From contig JAIPMN010005477.1 in NCBI GenBank assembly GCA_020650975.1, positions 8,209-30,368 of the forward strand: DNA of 22,160 nucleotides. The letters run 5' to 3'. This DNA comes from Apostichopus californicus. Taxonomy: Eukaryota > Echinodermata > Holothuroidea > Aspidochirotida > Stichopodidae. Position numbers and translations under genes: made by a program. The notes beneath the pieces are model-generated. The model was not told the origin of the DNA and did no database searches. It was given only the letters and a program-made list of their open reading frames with translations. This document shows positions 1 to 9,389 of this stretch, one piece after another (position 1 is the stretch's first letter; each line of letters begins with the position of its first letter).

Positions 1-8
1 CCACGCAT

Positions 9-22
9 CCCCCCCCCCCCCC
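9..22. repeat. C homopolymer at the left edge
   Basis: A run of 14 C near the first base. Together with the G-run at the right edge it suggests assembly ends at homopolymers. Confidence 0.9.
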
Positions 23-127
23 AATCCGATACAATCAGGTGATATAGTCTTTATGAGCAGAATGCTCTGTGTTGGACAACGTGAGAGATTTCAAACTTCA
101 GAGCGTCCATACATAACTAGCCTGAGA

Positions 128-294
128 TTAAGGTAAATAGATGGCGCTACTTCTAAATTGATAATGACACTGAGTGTAATGCCATTCCAGCATGATGTAA
201 CTTTCTTCTGAGAAATCAAAATTAATAACTTGACACTGTTCCATCATAATTTTGCATTTTTCAATACTTTTCAACACTAGAATATCCTTTATAT
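128..294 (-). CDS. TBC gene candidate last exon
   Basis: The acceptor TTTCTGCAG is followed by 54 codons and TAA at 130-128, in phase with exon 9. It encodes DIKDILVLKSIEKCKIMMEQ and a Cys/His/Tyr-rich tail. I recognise no domain. No AATAAA is visible in the remaining 127 bp on this strand, so the true 3' end may lie off the contig. Phase fit and openness are the only support. Confidence 0.45.
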
Positions 295-3200
295 CTGCAG
301 AAACTTTGATTCCCACACTCCATGTAGAACTCTTAAGTTAGGTATTCTATGCAGATCGAAGGCAAACAGGCCCACGGTAGGGGTGCCCTCTAAAGTTTTT
401 ATAAATTTAGGGATGAAATAATCAAACCAAGCAAACTCACCAGGTTTTTCTGCCTCTTCTTCCACGATAGCTTGAAGAGACTCAATCTCCCATTTATCAA
501 CGGTCATCTTCCACACCACAGGCATGAACGATGTAAGCTCCACACTGCGAGTGAATAAAAACAATGAAAAAAAAGTAGTATCTTATTAAGGGTGTGAAGA
601 CTTGCGCAAAAAGAAACGTCTAATGCCATTAATCTGACCTAGTTTCGAATGTGGTGTAACAGAAGTGTTACCACTATCGATCCCAGAAAATACACACACA
701 GCTTGCTACCGTCGGTAATTAGACACTAGTGTACAGTCAGTACATACAGCTGCGGTCAATACCCACAGCACAGTGTACAAACGATAAAGCGATGGACATC
801 TCAGGTCCAGCTAAAGATAACAAGGTATCACGTTTCAAATACTGTCTGCATTTTGTAGTGACACGAACAAAACGTCACTTGCAAGCAACAGTTAACTTTT
901 TAAGATGGCCGCACGCAGTTTGGGGCGAGTCTTCAATGCCTATAAAGTAGCATTCAATTTGCATAGGAAAGGAATTATGATTCTAACTGATGGTTATGCA
1001 AGCCTTTACAAGCAGCTTTGTGCATTCTGTTTTTTTCTTTTCAGGCATTTTTACCAAATTAATAAAGAATATAACTCAGAATTACAACTGCTTTCGATTA
1101 AACTTTGACACCTTCCTTCCTAGATTGTTTCAAATGAAGACAATTAAGTATTAATTAGTAATTTTCAATCAGTTCTATTATTGATGCGTTTCCATCTGGG
1201 TATTACTAACATGCATTTAGCAAAATGATTTTCTTTTATAACTTGATGATTTTTCTTCTTTCAAGAAATTAACATTTGCTGTACTACCAGTAAAACACTC
1301 AAGCTGATCAACTGCATTGCTATGAGGTTATAAAATGTAATGGTGCCTAATAAAAGTTGATTGAAGTTAATTTTGGTTAAGCATTTTCCAAATGGTTTAT
1401 AGAAACATCAGAAGCTCATTTGAAAGGCAATATGATCGTGGATGAATATCGGCGAACATCAAACAAGTTTTTTCCCGATGATTTTTCTTAGCATGACAAA
1501 CAGAACCAAAACACTACTGAATTTCCCCAAATACCAAATCATCGGAAGAATCTACTGAACGACACTGCACAGCAGCAAATTTAGGTCAAGGAAATCTGCT
1601 TCCTGGTGGATTTTGAAACCAGGAAGCTATAGGATTTGGGGTGATCACTCTTACTGATTCACGATGCCCTGACGTCATTATTTTACGAAATTACTTAAAT
1701 AACTTATTTTCTTACAGTTGTGCGGGAGGATGGAGTAACTTTGGGAGGACCTGACCCATCTCGTCACAGCTGAGGCAGCGAAGTCTGTCAAGATGGAGGA
1801 TGCTCAGAGCGACCCGGAAAATGGTAGAAATACCTGCCAATTAAAGAAGTCAAAAAGAGAATAAAACAAAACAGTTTGTGTTGTACAGGACTAGATAGCA
1901 GATTTCATATTTTATCAAATCACTCAGCTGGGACAAATTTTTCTGTAGAGTACTTTTATGTCCCGCTTAGAAAGCACTTGTTTTGACAGTATGAGTAGTA
2001 TGAATGTCATGTTTCTATCAGATAATGGTTAGGAACTGTCCATACTGTCAGTACTAGTGCTTTGAAGCATGGTACGAGATAACAGTATAGAGTGGTGTAA
2101 GCATTAGAATCGGATAAAGGTTAAGAACTGTGCATACTGTCAGTACGAGTGCTCTGAAGCATGATGAGGGAGGACAGTATGGAGTGGTATAAGCATTCGG
2201 TAATGGACCCAACTGGCAGATCAACTATTGGGGGAATAAAATAAAGTTTAGATGACCTCACCATCCAAGAGGAGCAGGTCCCAAATGGCTAGAACTGTTT
2301 CCCAGCAAGGCATGGATGTAAAAAGGCACATGAACCAAGGAGTGACAAACATGAGTGGATTCACATCTAACAAAATCTGTCAAATTTGATGGGAGAAAAA
2401 AAGAAAGCAAATGCAATGAAAACAACTTTAATTAAAATATGGAAAGGGGCAGCAAACCCCACCTCCTCCCAGGCAGTGACAACAATATGGTAACCCAAAA
2501 ATGCTTGATATTATATATAGATATATCTATATTTAAATAATGAATGTGTAGCAAGTGGTATGACAGATATGTGAAATTAATAAAGATCAACACACCAGAA
2601 AAATTCCACTTCACGACCAGTTTCGTCCTTGTGGGACTCATCAGGCAAAGATTCCTACCTTCCCCATTCATTCCTCATTTACACCTATTAAAAAGTGGTA
2701 ATTCTGTGTAATTTGTCAGGTTCAAATGCAACAGGGGTGAACTCTGTACAATCATAACACTTGGGTAATACGCCCTCATTGACAGTTATACAAAGCCAGT
2801 TTATACGCATTCACACACCAGTAGAATCACTGTGGTCGAGTGGTATGGACTTCGGTCTGTGACACAAATGTCCGGGGTTCGATTACTATCTTCGTCCAAA
2901 AGGACGAAACCTGTACTGAAGTTGTCTTTTTCTGGTATGTTGATCTTTATTAAATATATATAGATACATATATGAAATATATTTATTGCGTAGGGCTCAA
3001 CTGTACCCAACACGCTAACCAAAATAAAATTAAAAAGTTTTTTGAAACTTACAAAATGTTTTCCTAACTTTGGATATCTCTGCAGAAGCAACTTCTGAAA
3101 AATAGCAGAGTGGTTCTGAATTCTACGAGAGAGAGAGAAAATTGGAAAAAGTTTTTAAGAGAGTTTTGCAGACTCAGGCAGAGCTAGTAAATTCAGGATT

Positions 3201-6200
3201 GTCAGAGAATGTTGATGGTTGAACACAGTAGTATTACAGTATACTAATGTGAACAATTTTCACCTTGCTAGTGACATTGTAACACGCTCCTTGGCGTGAA
3301 TTTAAAGGCAAAGCAGTTCAACCATCTTGTTAGCTTTAAGAGAGATTTATGTGACTAGCAACTTCTTAAATAAAACCTAATAAACCTACTCTGTATGGGA
3401 GATACCACAGTTGAAAGGTCATGTCAGGGTGTTGCCATGTGAACACCATGAACAATGTAGGCATTTTGGGCTCAATGATGACATTTTAGACTTACTCAAG
3501 TCTTCCATCCTGTGTTTGATTCAGTTTCAGTATATTTCTCATTATATCCTCATAGAGGTATCAGAGACTGGTAGCATTATAAATTTATACAAAATACCAA
3601 AACAAAATGATGGCATTGTTATAATTAAGAAGACAGGAGAAAAGGAGAAAGGGAATAGAAGACAAATTTTCATTCATGAATTAAATGGTGTGAAATGTGA
3701 AGAAAGGCATCATCACAGCTACCATTATCACACATAATTAATAATATTAATTAGGTTAATTAGATTAATTAGATTAATAGATTAATTAATTAGATTAATT
3801 AGGAAAGGTTTCCCATAGTTTAGAGCAAAATATACTTACGTTACCAAGGACTATGCTAGATTTTAATTTGGAAGATGTTTTAGTTTTATAGCTTGGTCTA
3901 GTTCTACAGTAAGATTACATGTTGTTTTCTCTGTTTTTCAGTTTACATTCAAATATTACAGTGAAATTTAATTTTGAAATTCAAACGTTTAGAATATTAC
4001 CGCTGAAGAGATGAATCAAAGTATCCTGAGAGGTATTTAGGTTTCTCAAAGAGCGCCACCATTGCCCAAAAGCTTTCTTCTTCAGATGCCATTTGCATCA
4101 GTAACATTCCAGCTATGTACGACATTCCTGCAACGAGCAAGAACAAAAGAAATAACACATATGAACAACAAAAATTGTAGGAATGAACCTAGACAATACA
4201 TGTCTGTCAATAAGCAAATGTTAAACAGAAAATGGGTTTTATAAATAATATTAAACAATAATAAACAAATAAATAATACTATAATGGTAATATATATGGA
4301 TTCTAACAATTTTTTTTTTTAAAGAGGTACAGGTTTAGTTACGAGAAAATCCAAACTAGAGACTTTTGGAATAACTTAACTACAGCAAAAGATGTGATGT
4401 GTACTACGTCTAATGGTCAAAAGGTTTCAAACACTTCACCATTTTAATGATATAGTACAAAGACTGGTATTTTTCCCTTTCCACACTCCTTGAATTATTC
4501 AGTGACCTAACTTTTCATTTAACTTGCGTTGAACATATCCTTTCAAACAGTACATCTCCAATGAGTATTGCTAGTATGGATGGTGTATAAAAACATCACT
4601 AGTTGATGACAATCCTCCACTCTATAGAGTGGAAACGGGTGTGGGAGGGGTATACCCCTCCCACACCCGTTTTCTCTCCTCATAGAATCACCCATATATG
4701 TACCCATCTTATTCATATATTAAATGCTTCTAACTAAAAATTGATTTCATGAATGGTTGACAGAAATGTCACACACATTGGCCACAAACCTACCTGTCTT
4801 CTCTCCCCTCCCTCCCCCCTCCTTCCATGGAGTCCCAAGGACATATCAACCCTTGTAACCGTTTATCTGATCATCATAATGTACAGTACGTAGACGACAG
4901 TACACAATGCCAGAATGTTTGGCACATACCTTGACAATAACCGACCTCAGAGTTGTAGATGGAGTAAGCAGACAGAAGCCGGAAGAGCATAGCCTGTCCT
5001 TCCTTGGCTGATGTGTCACGTCCCATGAAGAGTCGATGAGTTGGAAATGTTCTGTCTGAGAAACAGAATGGAAAGATGAAGAAACAAAAATGGTATATCA
5101 AAGACAAGGGTAAGTTATAACTTGTGAGAGCTAACATTTGTGTACTGCAAAACCATTCCTTACCCACATTATAAACCAATGTGTATTGAAAAGCTACACT
5201 GGATACTTATAGTAAGACCTTCCACTCAGCGCCCCCTTGCCCCCCCCACCCCCCATATCATATGCTTTAAGTTGGCAGTGACTATTTTTATCAGAAGTTA
5301 AAAAAAATACAGAAAATCTTTAATGTTGATAACATCACAAATTAATTCTGCATCTTGTACTTTCAACCATTTCCAGAATAACATTTCCCTCCCAGGGAAT
5401 AACTTATTCGGTATCACGTCACACACCTCACGAAAGCATGTGAGTTACACTAAATTATTCTTATAATCTGTCTTCAGTCTACACTCTCAAAGTTATCAGA
5501 CAATGTTATTATAACTTACCAACATCAACAATTATCTGCCTAAGTGTCTTCAAAGCAATCAGATGGCCCATCTTTGCTGGTTTGTGAATTTTACCCTCCA
5601 CATTTTCATTGCCGTTGCCAGCTTCCCAAAGTTGATGGTTGTGTATATTCAACGAGTATTCGCTGATCCCAAGCTCTACCAGTTGCAGTCTAATGGCTCG
5701 AATGCATTCCTGATGGCCAAAAGAAAAATATTAAAGATCAAGATATTAAGCAATTTTTAGAGAGATAGATATAACATTTAAGGAATATTTCTGTGGTTGA
5801 AGCTGATTGCTTTAACAAAACTGCTGGGAATTTTCTGTATTTTCTGGAAAAAACAAAACAAACTCCAAATCGGCACAGGAAGAAAACTGACCATTTATAA
5901 GGGCAACCACCTAGACTGATTTCAAACTTCAAAGGGTATCAAATTTGTCAAAGTTCTACAGTTATCTTAATTTCATGATTTCTGTTTAGTTTATTGTCAT
6001 ATACCATTACCTGGTAACTAAAGGATGATGTGCTTCTCAACTGTTCGCATCCTAGAAGTGCTCGCCACACATCTCGCCTCATTTCTGGTGGCACACCTCT
6101 CTTTAACAAGCATCTCAGTCTACCAGGATGCTTCACGTGAGACTCGGGCCAACCTCTCAAAAACTTCTCCCAAAGAAGCTTTTGGTGGTTGATAGTTGAA

Positions 6201-7728
6201 GGCGCTGTTGCTATGTCATTTCTGGAGATGAAAGTCACCATTAAGAAAGTGATATCTACTGTTCCATGGTAACTGATAACAGTATAATTACAGAGTTTCT
6301 TGCCTTTTTTATTCAGAAGTGATTTATAACGCAAACTTAAGTTTCTTAACGGTCACAATAATTTAAAGGGTCCGAACCTTGGACAAGAAAGCACTTTCAA
6401 ACAATTTTGAGCACATCTTAACCTGCAGTAAGACTCTGTAGAGCATGGTGACCTTAAGACTTGTGTGTTTGTGATAAGTTCCAACTTGCACACTAGATAT
6501 ACAGTATGTCATCCTAACTAAGGAAAGGAAAACCTAGCCAATGGAATTGTGATTCACAACATAAGGTAAACAAGAACTCCCTGTAATGGCAACCTAATGA
6601 CACTTCGTCCCTATGAGTTCAATATACTTTACACTACAGGAATTTTGGTGCAAAGGGAATGCATCTTTGGTTAATTTGAACATTAGCATTTTACCTACCG
6701 TATGGGACTGTCTTACAGCAGGAGATGCAAACACCTCCCTGCCAAAAAGAAAACTATGATGGAGCCTAATGGCTGGAAACACAGCCAAAATGGTCCTGGT
6801 ACCGAACATGGCAATAAAAAGTACTGTACGGTTGGCTTTTATGTTCTCTAGAAGGATTTTTGCCGACTTCACCCATTCAGATTCAGATACTATGTCTAAC
6901 ACTAAACATGAATAGCCTACACTAGATCTCATTGTGTTCACCGTGCTCATTAATTAACCTGTCTGTACAAAAAAAAAATCTTTTTTATTCCCTTCCCTCA
7001 ATATTGTATATATTCATTCAGAAACCAACTCGTGTTTAAAAAAAATCCTATTACCCTACAACCCTCTTGCATTCCCTTTTCTATTTATATTATCTTACCT
7101 CAGAAAATTATACTCAAAAATGTTTCCGCCCTCATATCCGGCACTTCCCACTCCTAAAAACTGTGTTTTCAACCTAAACTATACTTATCCTTACTCTTTG
7201 ATTTGAACTAAAAACATCCACACTTGCATTCCAACTGATTATAAAAGCGGGGACGTTTTGACTCACGGGGACGTTTTGACTGCTGGGACGTTTTGGTAAA
7301 AAGCGGGGACGTTTTGGTCTTAAAAAAGCGGGGACGTTTTGGTAAAAGGACGTTTTGACTGGATACCCTTAACATAGCTGTTTAATGGACAACCAAACAT
7401 TGTAAACCAATATGTGATCAAATACTATCATGCCAAAAGTGATCACAACCTCAGAGCTAATATATGTTACAATTATGTAAATGTGGTCATGCGATGGAAT
7501 ATTTTGATCACAACATTCAAAAGATTCTGCTAATAGGTGGGCCTTATGTTGTTCACTAGTATACGTTGTTTTTTAATATTAGGCTAGGCTAGGCAAAGGC
7601 CGACCGCTAACGCTATTTGGTTTCAATTGAGCCTACTTTCTGCACATGCTGCATCTTTCATCCTCGTCTGCACCTGGGATAACAGCAAACCCGTGTTTAT
7701 CGAAAACATTCCCCTTGTAGTTATCCAT
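128..7728 (-). CDS. TBC-domain Rab GTPase-activating protein, ten-exon gene
   Basis: Predicted Rab-GAP: the TBC domain speeds GTP hydrolysis by Rab GTPases in membrane traffic. Exons in transcript order are 7728-7637, 6221-6011, 5709-5520, 5055-4930, 4127-4001, 3122-3053, 2376-2262, 1833-1716, 544-441 and 294-128. All introns are GT-AG, all phases agree, and the total is 440 codons with stop (439 residues). Seen in the protein: an N-terminal DKHGF motif; RGVPPEMRRDVW at about residues 72-83; the arginine-finger motif IxxDxxR as IIVDVDR (Arg166); the glutamine-finger motif YCQG (204-207); and a late WFMCLF...LAIWDLLLLDG...FRVAL block at about 286-318. Both catalytic fingers are present, so an active GAP is likely. 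The order AYSIYNSEVGYCQGMS resembles USP6NL/TBC1D10-type proteins, but I cannot name the orthologue. The last exon is the least certain. Confidence 0.85.
441..544 (-). CDS. TBC gene exon 9
   Basis: The acceptor is TTCACTCGCAG and the donor GTGAGT. It encodes VELTSFMPVVWKMTVDKWEI, then ESLQAIVEEEAEKP (residues 351-384). It is a helical acidic extension just after the TBC domain. The frame stays open past the donor for some distance, so intron retention would add residues before a stop at about 289. Confidence 0.75.
545..1715. other. TBC intron 8
   Basis: AT-rich intron. It contains a TGACGTCA word at 1670-1677 and, on the plus strand at 905, an ATG in a good context (AAGATGGCC) opening MAARSLGRVFNAYK before a possible GTAGCA donor. 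I see no partner exon, so I do not call a gene. Confidence 0.6.
1716..1833 (-). CDS. TBC gene exon 8, end of TBC domain
   Basis: The acceptor is AATTGGCAG and the donor GTAAGAA. It encodes ISTIFRVALSILHLDRLRC and then a segment rich in Leu and Pro (residues 312-349). STIFRVAL is the typical last TBC helix. It ends CT (phase 2), completed by exon 9 as Leu350. Confidence 0.85.
2019..2200. repeat. 91-bp tandem duplication
   Basis: Two diverged copies (2019-2110 and 2111-2200) share AAGAACTG or AGGAACTG, then CATACTGTCAGTAC, AGTGCT, TGAAGCATG and GAGTGGT. It lies in TBC intron 7, just downstream (in transcript sense) of exon 7. No coding potential is seen. Confidence 0.85.
2262..2376 (-). CDS. 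TBC gene exon 7
   Basis: The acceptor is TTTGACAG and the donor GTGAGG. It encodes ILLDVNPLMFVTPWFMCLF, then TSMPCWETVLAIWDLLLLD (residues 273-310) and a split Gly311. This is the conserved WF...IWD...G block of TBC domains. It enters in phase 0 and leaves in phase 1, matching both neighbours. Confidence 0.87.
2609..2650 (-). ncRNA. Hammerhead ribozyme, apparently intact, intronic
   Basis: On the minus strand the conserved cores CTGATGA and GAAA flank a stem II of GTCC/GGAC with loop CACAA. After GAAA comes a minimal stem III and GTC, with predicted cleavage between 2615 and 2614. Stem I pairs CTTTGC with GTGAAG (six pairs, two of them wobble). All three stems and both core boxes are therefore present. 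The very short stem III is like those of hammerheads in retroelements and retrozymes, which may act as dimers. It lies in TBC intron 6 in the sense direction, so it would be part of that pre-mRNA. The sequence just 3' of it (to about 2576) is shared with the inverted SINE at 2822-2953. Confidence 0.75.
2822..2953 (+). mobile_element. tRNA-derived SINE with hammerhead-like remnant
   Basis: A pol III A box (TGGTCGAGTGG, 2833-2843) and B box (GGTTCGATTAC, 2876-2886) form a tRNA-like head, closest in appearance to tRNA-Ser. Next comes GTCCAAAAGGACGAAAC (2894-2910): a hammerhead stem II and GAAA box whose upstream CTGATGA box is lost. The tail TTCTGGTATGTTGATCTT and TATTAA matches the tail of the inverted hammerhead element on the other strand. 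No full tRNA fold is evident, so this is not a functional tRNA gene. It is antisense to the TBC gene. Confidence 0.6.
3053..3122 (-). CDS. TBC gene exon 6
   Basis: A short 70-bp exon encoding IQNHSAIFQKLLLQRYPKL and GKHF (residues 250-272). Its polypyrimidine tract is a (CT)n microsatellite directly before the acceptor CGTAG, so repeat-length variation could change splicing efficiency. The donor is GTAAGT. Confidence 0.85.
3123..4000. other. TBC intron 5
   Basis: Holds the (CT)n tract before exon 6 and the TTAGATTAA microsatellite. A plus-strand open frame at 3411-3737 shows no recognisable protein. Nothing else is seen. Confidence 0.6.
3736..3802. repeat. (TTAGATTAA)n microsatellite
   Basis: A short array of TTAATTAGA / TTAGATTAA words in TBC intron 5. 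Confidence 0.85.
4001..4127 (-). CDS. TBC gene exon 5
   Basis: The acceptor is CGTTGCAG. It encodes MSYIAGMLLMQM, then EEESFWAMVALFEKPKYLSG and YFDSSLQ (residues 208-248), with a split Arg249. This is the helical core after YCQG. The donor is GTAATA. Confidence 0.88.
4128..4929. other. TBC intron 4
   Basis: Holds the 40-bp palindrome and a CT-rich stretch at about 4797-4827. No exon is seen. Confidence 0.6.
4633..4672. repeat. 40-bp perfect palindrome, no spacer
   Basis: The arm AAACGGGTGTGGGAGGGGTA (4633-4652) is followed immediately by its exact reverse complement (4653-4672). It lies in TBC intron 4. No target-site duplication was found around it. In RNA it would form a 20-bp GC-rich hairpin with almost no loop. 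Confidence 0.9.
4930..5055 (-). CDS. TBC gene exon 4, arginine and glutamine fingers
   Basis: The acceptor is TTTCTCAG and the donor GTATGTG. It encodes RTFPTHRLF, then LLSAYSIYNSEVGYCQ (residues 166-206), with a split Gly207. Arg166 completes IxxDxxR. YCQG is the glutamine-finger motif, completed across the next intron. Confidence 0.9.
5056..5519. other. TBC intron 3
   Basis: Contains C-rich tracts at about 5228-5254 and no other notable feature. Confidence 0.6.
5520..5709 (-). CDS. TBC gene exon 3
   Basis: The acceptor is GGCCATCAG and the donor GTAAGTT. It encodes residues 102-164 plus a split Asp165. It contains an insert-like hydrophilic stretch (HNHQLWEAGNGNENVEGK) between TBC signatures A and B, then LKTLRQIIVDV, which leads into the arginine-finger motif. 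Confidence 0.85.
6011..6221 (-). CDS. TBC gene exon 2, start of TBC domain
   Basis: The acceptor CATCTCCAG precedes the exon and a GTAATGG donor follows. It encodes residues 32-101, including KLLWEKFLRGW and the first TBC signature, RGVPPEMRRDVWRALLG. It enters in phase 2 and leaves in phase 0. Confidence 0.88.
6222..7636. other. TBC intron 1
   Basis: Holds the GGACGTTTTG array. A minus-strand open stretch (6594-6950) contains a splice-flanked segment at about 6703-6742, but its phases do not fit exons 1 and 2. Confidence 0.6.
7243..7357 (+). repeat. Irregular GGACGTTTTG array, six copies
   Basis: GGACGTTTTG occurs exactly at 7251, 7269, 7286, 7307, 7332 and 7348, usually preceded by AGCGG and followed by GTAAAA or ACT. 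Spacing varies (16 to 25 bp). It lies in TBC intron 1. No flanking duplication was found. Confidence 0.9.
7637..7728 (-). CDS. TBC gene exon 1 (start codon)
   Basis: The ATG is at 7728-7726 and the exon encodes MDNYKGNVFDKHGFAVIPGA followed by an acidic Cys-containing stretch. It ends AGA AA at a GTAGGC donor (phase 2). Joining to exon 2 makes AAA (Lys31). The DxxGF motif ahead of a TBC domain is common in this family, which supports this as the true N-terminus rather than a splice from CSTPP1. An alternative start is an in-frame ATG just upstream of exon 2, near 6236. Confidence 0.7.
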
Positions 7729-8739
7729 TTAACGTTTCCTTCTGATAATTTAGTGAATCTTTGACTAGTCTTCGAAGAGTTATCTCGTGCCAAAAGTGTA
7801 GACATAACGCTGTTCAAGTGCAAGTTTGACTTTTTGAATCTGCCGGTAGTTCCGTGTTTTGAAAAATATGAGCCTGTCAGAAGCTAGCTTCCATTAGTAT
7901 GGAACGCCAAACTGTGTAAAGTGGTATTGCTTATGGAACGCCAAAAGGACACAGGTGGCGTTGCCATATGGAAAGCCAAAATGACAACAGGTAGCGGTAC
8001 TACTCTAAACAGGAGTTGCTACTGCCCTAAACAGGGGGTGCTACTACTCTTATTAGTAGTTGCTACAACTATAAACAGGAGGTCCTACGACTCTACTACC
8101 CAAACACAATAGCCTAACCTTCATGGTCACCTACAATAATACTGGCTAGGCTTGCAGGCAGACAATATGTGTGATATCGCATGAGGGGAATATACACTGT
8201 ACATTGAAAAGAAGGGGTGGAGGTGGCTTTCTTTGTTAGGGTGCATAATTCGGGGGTTTCCAAAAAGATTTTGAGATAAAAATATTAAAAAAATAAACAA
8301 AAATATATTATGATTTCGACATTTATTTATGCATTCAAAATAAAATAAAACTGTTAGCAAACTGCTAATTATGCATTGTATGTTAGGATTTAGAAGAAAA
8401 AAATCTGGCCAAATTTGAATTCTGTTACATTCCTTGGTGTGCAAAGTTACAATAAACATTCTCATATAAATCATATGTAGAAAAGCAAGTGCATGGTTGC
8501 GCTTCTCTCATCATCAGTTGCAATTTTGAGGTCCCCAACTACACTTCTACAGTCATACAATACAATTCTGTGATAATCATATACAGTTCTATGGTCATAC
8601 ACTTCTGTGGTTATTGAATACAGTTCAACAGTTACAATTTTAACACTTTTCTTGAAGAACTTGACCAGATGAAGGTTTACAGACTAGGTTACTTTTCTTG
8701 GACTGCAACCTAGACAATTTGAAGACCCAACTTTCTATC
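7729..8739. other. Interval between the TBC start and the minisatellite
   Basis: Expected to hold the TBC promoter and 5' UTR and the CSTPP1 3' end. I see no clear TATA box and no protein-like exon. 7900-8110 contains short direct echoes (TATGGAACGCCAAA, AAACAGGAG). Confidence 0.5.
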
Positions 8740-9352
8740 AGTCTGAAAATGCCTCTTTTTTAGCTTTGATCCCTGCTTTGGATCAGTCTGGTGCCTCTGT
8801 ATCAGCTATGATCCCTACTTTCAATGAGTCTGGTGCCTCTATATCAGCTTTGATCCCTACTTTGGATCAGTCTGGTGCCTCTGTATCAGCTATGATCCCT
8901 ACTTTCGATGAGTCTGGTGCCTCTTTATCAGCTTTGATCCCTACTTTCTATCAGTCTGGTGCCTCTGTATCAGCTATGATCCCTACTTTCTATCAGTCTG
9001 GTGCCTCTTTATCAGCTATGATCCCTACTTTGGATCAGTCTGGTGCCTCTGTATCAGCTCTGATCCCTACTTTGGATCAGTCTGGTGCCTCTGTCTCAGC
9101 TTTGATCGCTATTTTCTATCAGTCTGGTGCCTCTGTATCAGCTTTGATCCCTAGTTTCTATCAGTCTGGTGCCTCTTTATCAGCTATGATCCATACTTCC
9201 TATCAGTCTGGTGCCTCTGTATCAGCTATGATCCCTACTTTGGATCAGTTTGGTGCCTCTGTATCAGCTATGATCCCTACTTTGGATCAGTTTGGTGCCC
9301 CTGTCTCAGCTTTGATCCCTACTTTGGATCAGTCTGGTGCCTCTTTATCAGC
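8740..9352 (+). repeat. 42-bp minisatellite, about 14 units
   Basis: Units of 42 bp begin near 8720 in degenerate form and run to about 9352. The plus-strand consensus reads TTTGATCCCTACTTTGGATC and then AGTCTGGTGCCTCTGTATCAG-like sequence. Because 42 is divisible by three, one plus-strand frame stays open from 8766 to 9422 (14-residue unit such as IPTLDQSGASVSAM). On the minus strand every unit carries stops. Its right edge overlaps the candidate last CSTPP1 exon, so I read the array as 3' UTR of that gene and doubt the plus-strand frame. Confidence 0.9.
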
Positions 9353-9389
9353 TCTGACCAGAGCCCTTTTTGAAGAATGCGATGACTTT
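9329..9389 (-). CDS. CSTPP1: CSTPP1 candidate terminal exon ending inside a minisatellite
   Basis: A strong polypyrimidine tract and the acceptor GCTCCAACAG precede 61 bp that enter in phase 2, as exon 6 requires. They encode KSSHSSKRALVRADKEAPD and stop at TGA (9331-9329). The last seven residues and the stop lie in the final unit of the 42-bp array. Total protein length then agrees with the family. The sequence itself shows little conservation. Confidence 0.45.

Noticed and set aside
905-1108. Plus-strand first exon MAARSLGRVFNAYK
   Set aside because: Good ATG context and a possible donor, but it is inside a TBC intron on the opposite strand with no partner exon or family match.
2822-2890. 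Functional tRNA-Ser gene
   Set aside because: A and B boxes are present but no complete cloverleaf or terminator is seen, and a SINE tail follows.
3411-3737. Plus-strand 108-codon ORF in TBC intron 5
   Set aside because: No recognisable family, no splice context, and it ends at a microsatellite.
4611-4690. MITE centred on the 40-bp palindrome
   Set aside because: No target-site duplication or extended terminal repeats were found beyond the 20-bp arms.
6703-6742. Small minus-strand exon (EVFASPAVRQSHT) with AG and GT flanks
   Set aside because: It leaves in phase 0 or 1 while TBC exon 2 needs phase 2, and it is not conserved with CSTPP1 or TBC proteins that I know.
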